Shown: positions 6,249 to 7,905 of the stretch, one piece after another
How positions within the stretch are numbered: position 1 is the first letter of the stretch
Layout: every line of letters begins with the position of its first letter
Assembly: GCA_947630435.1 (NCBI GenBank)
Contig: CANRHO010000031.1
Span: 1 to 7,905 of the forward strand
Length of the DNA: 7,905 bases
Direction of reading: 5' to 3'
From: an uncultured Bacilli bacterium
GTDB taxonomy: Bacteria; Bacillota_I; Bacilli_A; RF39; UBA660
Translations under genes and position numbers: made by a program
Notes under the pieces: model-generated
Told to the model about the DNA's origin: nothing
The model's input: only the letters and a program-made list of their open reading frames with translations
Database searches by the model: none

Positions 6249-6273
6249 GCACTTTTTTGAGTGCTTTCTTTTT
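6249..6273 (+). terminator. Terminator after the transposase
   Basis: GCACT (6249-6253) pairs with AGTGC (6260-6264) across a 6-base loop, followed by TTTCTTTTT. Upstream GTGGGA (about 6206-6211) can partly pair with TCCCGCAC (6245-6252) as an alternative fold. The 85 bases between the stop codon and this hairpin hold no gene. Confidence 0.7.
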
Positions 6274-6335
6274 AACTTAACGGCTTTATTCTAGCACTTT
6301 TTTCTTAAAATGTATATATTTTTTCTTTTTTTTAC

Positions 6336-6363
6336 GGGATTCTCTTTATAGAAACCCTTTTTT
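6336..6363 (+). terminator. Second terminator-like hairpin near the right end of the IS
   Basis: GGG (6336-6338) with CCC (6355-6357) and TTCT (6340-6343) with AGAA (6350-6353), one A-A mismatch between them, followed by TTTTTT and more T. Probably a backup stop for transposase transcripts running toward the convergent lipoprotein gene; overlaps the inner edge of the right inverted repeat. Confidence 0.45.
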
Positions 6364-6393
6364 ATTTTTAACGGGAATTTATTTTAAAATTTA
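6355..6393. repeat. Right terminal inverted repeat of the IS
   Basis: Reads inward TAAATT, then CCCGTT (6375-6370) and AGGG (ending 6355), mirroring 4740-4778 with offsets equal within a few bases. Imperfect and AT-rich; the exact outer base is uncertain. Confidence 0.6.
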
Positions 6394-6395
6394 AC

Positions 6396-6413
6396 GGAAA
6401 TTCGACTTTTGGG
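6396..6413. repeat. Right copy of exact 18-bp direct repeat flanking the IS
   Basis: Identical to 4722-4739 in direct orientation, here continuing into five more G. Joining the copies reconstructs an empty site in which C8A (4692-4700) and TG8 (6410-6418) form a 9-bp inverted repeat around 35 bases. Confidence 0.7.
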
Positions 6414-6418
6414 GGGGG
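6411..6418. repeat. G8 homopolymer tract
   Basis: Eight consecutive G on the plus strand, partly within the right 18-bp repeat. It mirrors the C9 tract at 4691-4699 in inverted orientation; these are the only long G/C runs I see in the window. Confidence 0.95.
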
Positions 6419-6422
6419 AAAC

Positions 6423-6454
6423 AAAAAAAAGAAAATTTTTACATTCTCTTTTTT
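6423..6454 (-). terminator. Terminator of the tsf-lipoprotein operon
   Basis: On the minus strand AAAAAAGAGAA (6454-6444) pairs with TTTTCTTTTTT (6435-6425), one G-U wobble, 8-base loop, followed by two more T. It overlaps the stop codon of the lipoprotein gene. Very AU-rich, so efficiency is uncertain; it is nearly symmetric and could also serve transcripts leaving the IS. Confidence 0.6.
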
Positions 6455-7037
6455 AATTAGCTTCCTTTGTAGAGGTTTGTTCTATAAGCATTTTATCTAT
6501 TAAACTTGAAAAGTTTGATTTCAAACTATTTTTTTCTTCCTCAGTAATCAACTCTTCTAAATCAGAAGAAATAACTCCAATATACACACCAACAATATTT
6601 CCTTTATTTACAAATATAACAGTTGGAGCGGTAATCCTTTTATTACCTTCATCATCAACTTTTATATACTCAGATAAAATTTCTGATAATTCTTTATATT
6701 CTAAAGTATTATTATCCCTTATATCTTTGAAATTATAATACAAAATACTTTTAATATTTTTTTCTTTTGCAACATCATTTAATATAGGAACAACTTCCTT
6801 GCATAAGGCGCATGTTGGAAAACCAAGATAAATAATACCTGTATCACTTTTAATTGTTTCTATTACGTTATCATATGTAGCATAATCATATAAATTATTT
6901 TTGTCTACCATTTCATATTCTTCATGAAATCTAATACCATCGGTTTTAATGTCATCTTTTACTTTTGTAACTTCAACCGAATTACACCCCGTTAAAACTA
7001 ACAAAAAAGTTAGTAGTACTGCAACTAACTTTTTCAT
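6453..7037 (-). CDS. Thioredoxin-fold lipoprotein (PedC/bacteriocin-transport-accessory-like)
   Basis: A 194-residue protein with signal peptide MKKLVAVLLTFLLVLTGC; C18 is the lipobox cysteine (LVLTGC), so it should be lipid-anchored outside the membrane. A thioredoxin-like domain spans about 55-185: the strand TGIIYLGFPTC leads into the redox pair C76-A-L-C79, followed by a helix (KEVVPILNDVAKE), a second strand SILYYNF, and the cis-proline loop ITAPTVIFV (P138). This resembles PedC-type thioredoxin-like accessory proteins, but no bacteriocin genes are nearby, so a general extracytoplasmic thiol role is the safer call. I chose the ATG at 7037, one base after the tsf stop (TAATATG), because AAAGGTG in the last tsf codons is a well-placed ribosome binding site; a GTG three codons earlier overlaps that site. 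It is therefore translationally coupled to tsf. Confidence 0.85.
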   Translation of the reverse strand: MKKLVAVLLTFLLVLTGCNSVEVTKVKDDIKTDGIRFHEEYEMVDKNNLYDYATYDNVIETIKSDTGIIYLGFPTCALCKEVVPILNDVAKEKNIKSILYYNFKDIRDNNTLEYKELSEILSEYIKVDDEGNKRITAPTVIFVNKGNIVGVYIGVISSDLEELITEEEKNSLKSNFSSLIDKMLIEQTSTKEAN

Positions 7038-7038
7038 A

Positions 7039-7905
7039 TTATTCACCTTTCATTTGAGCAGCTACTTCTTCAGCAAAATTATCTTGACGTTTTTCTAGAC
7101 CCTCACCAACTTCGTATCTTATAACATCAACTATTTTACCACCATTATTACTTACGTATTTACCAACACTAACGCTGTTATCCTTAACAAATTCTTGTTC
7201 TTCCAAACATATTTCTTTATAATATTTGCTAATTCTTCCCATTACTATCTTTTCAGCAATGTTAGCTGGTTTACCCTCGGCCATAGCTTGCTCGGTTAAA
7301 ATTTTCTTTTCTTTTTCTAACTGTTCTTCTGGAACTTGTTCTTTTGTTACATATTCTGGACGCATTGCAGCAGCATGCATAGAAACATCCTTTGCAACTT
7401 CACTAGATGCTCCTTTAACTATGGTTAAAACGGATATTTTACCACCCATGTGAATGTAAGCACCAAAGTTTTCATCTTCTTTTTTCTCAACTAATGTAAA
7501 TCTTCTAAAAGAAATTTTTTCTCCAATTGTTGCCGTCATCGAAGTAACGTAATCGTTTAAAGTCCCTAAAGAACATGGTAAAGCTAAAGCTTCATCATTT
7601 GTTTTAACATTACTATTTAATATAGTTTTAGCAACATCATTAACAAACTTTTGGAATTTTTCATTTTTTGCGACAAAATCAGTTTCACAATTAATTTCTA
7701 GGATTACCGCTTTGTTACCATCTTCTAATATAGTAGATAAACCCTCAGCAGCAATTCTTCCTGCTTTTTTTGCCGCTTTAGCAATTCCTTTTTCTCTTAA
7801 CCATTCCGTTGCTTTTTTTATATCATTACCGTTTTCCTCTAGAGCCTTTTTGCAATCCATCATTCCAGCTCCAGAAATATCTCTTAATTCTTTAATTAAA
7901 CTAGC
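7039..7905 (-). CDS. tsf: Elongation factor Ts (N-terminal few residues outside window)
   Basis: EF-Ts is the guanine-nucleotide exchange factor that regenerates EF-Tu-GTP in the cytoplasm. The frame is open to the window edge: 288 residues are visible, starting ASLIKELRDISGAGMMDCKKAL, which is signature 1 of the family, so only about three to six residues are missing. The true start is outside; the internal ATG at 7863 (MMDCKK) is not it. The UBA-like N-terminal domain ends near REKGIAKAAKKAGR; signature 2 ETDFVAKNEKF lies at about 74-84; the two core subdomains and coiled-coil insert follow (ISVLTIVKGASSEVAKDVSMHAAAMRPEYV, then QMAEGKPANIAEKIVMGRISKYYKE-like sequence without gaps). It ends AAQMKGE-TAA. 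rpsB is the expected upstream neighbour. Downstream it is coupled to a lipoprotein gene rather than to pyrH. Confidence 0.97.
   Translation of the reverse strand, partial: ASLIKELRDISGAGMMDCKKALEENGNDIKKATEWLREKGIAKAAKKAGRIAAEGLSTILEDGNKAVILEINCETDFVAKNEKFQKFVNDVAKTILNSNVKTNDEALALPCSLGTLNDYVTSMTATIGEKISFRRFTLVEKKEDENFGAYIHMGGKISVLTIVKGASSEVAKDVSMHAAAMRPEYVTKEQVPEEQLEKEKKILTEQAMAEGKPANIAEKIVMGRISKYYKEICLEEQEFVKDNSVSVGKYVSNNGGKIVDVIRYEVGEGLEKRQDNFAEEVAAQMKGE

Larger units (their letters stand above)
4740..6395 (+). mobile_element. IS30-family insertion sequence, IS1630-like target duplication
   Basis: A complete-looking element of about 1.66 kb with one intact transposase gene. Imperfect terminal inverted repeats start TAAATT at both ends. 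Left: TAAATT at 4740, CCCGTT at 4759-4764, AGGG at 4775-4778. Right, read inward: TAAATT from 6393, CCCGTT at 6375-6370, AGGG ending at 6355. The spacing of these blocks agrees within a few bases. Outside lie the 18-bp direct repeats. If these are instead part of the element, the ends would be about 4722 and 6413; if the C9/G8 tracts are the tips, 4691 and 6418. The element sits between the terminator of the lipoprotein gene and the promoter of the surface-protein gene, so it interrupts no gene. Confidence 0.85.

Noticed and set aside
6249..6303. Repeated GCACTTTTTT (6249 and 6294) as a meaningful direct repeat
   Set aside because: Ten bases, mostly T, in a T-rich non-coding stretch; the first copy is explained by the terminator.
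7038..7046. GTG start for the lipoprotein three codons earlier
   Set aside because: It overlaps the AAAGGTG ribosome binding site that serves the ATG at 7037, and the signal peptide begins naturally at MKKL.
7226..7453. Open plus-strand frame opposite tsf
   Set aside because: Shadow of a conserved EF-Ts coding region.
1..7905. CRISPR array, tRNA or rRNA genes, or a defence or retron-like system
   Set aside because: No regularly spaced repeats, no tRNA-like cloverleaf found by eye, and every sizeable gene fits translation, surface or IS functions.

Overview
The window is AT-rich (by eye about 30% G+C or less) and dense with genes. Intrinsic terminators, strong AGGAG-type ribosome binding sites, sigma-A-like promoters and a T-box leader point to a low-GC Gram-positive bacterium (Bacillota), probably near the Erysipelotrichia/Mollicutes-like gut lineages. 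The species cannot be fixed from this sequence. The tryptophan codons I checked are TGG and all visible stops are TAA or TAG, so TGA use is unresolved.

All host genes lie on the minus strand. In transcription order (right to left) they are: tsf (elongation factor Ts, 5' end cut by the window edge); a translationally coupled thioredoxin-fold lipoprotein with its own terminator; an IS30-family insertion sequence on the opposite strand; a 560-residue membrane-anchored extracytoplasmic protein of unknown function; frr (ribosome recycling factor); a 220-residue membrane-anchored protein with two similar Ig-like units; a T-box leader with a UUC (Phe) specifier; pheS; and the first 99 codons of pheT. 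The core theme is translation (EF-Ts, RRF, Phe-tRNA synthetase) with cell-surface genes between. pyrH, often found between tsf and frr, is not here.

The IS region (about 4691-6418) is the most unusual part. An intact 400-residue DDE transposase is preceded by two strong hairpins and followed by terminators. The element is bounded by an exact 18-bp direct repeat whose core is itself a dyad. That resembles the IS30-type element IS1630, reported to duplicate inverted-repeat targets. A C9 tract lies outside the left repeat, and a G8 tract overlaps and runs past the right one. The C9 tract falls between a perfect TTGACA -35 box and the candidate -10 of the 560-residue surface protein, so slippage could change promoter spacing and switch the gene.

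A second recurring feature is regulatory overlap. The likely promoters of frr and the Ig-like gene, and of the transposase, have their -35 boxes inside the preceding hairpin. The pheST T-box appears to carry its T-box/antiterminator fold as the top of a longer terminator stem rather than as a clearly separate alternative.
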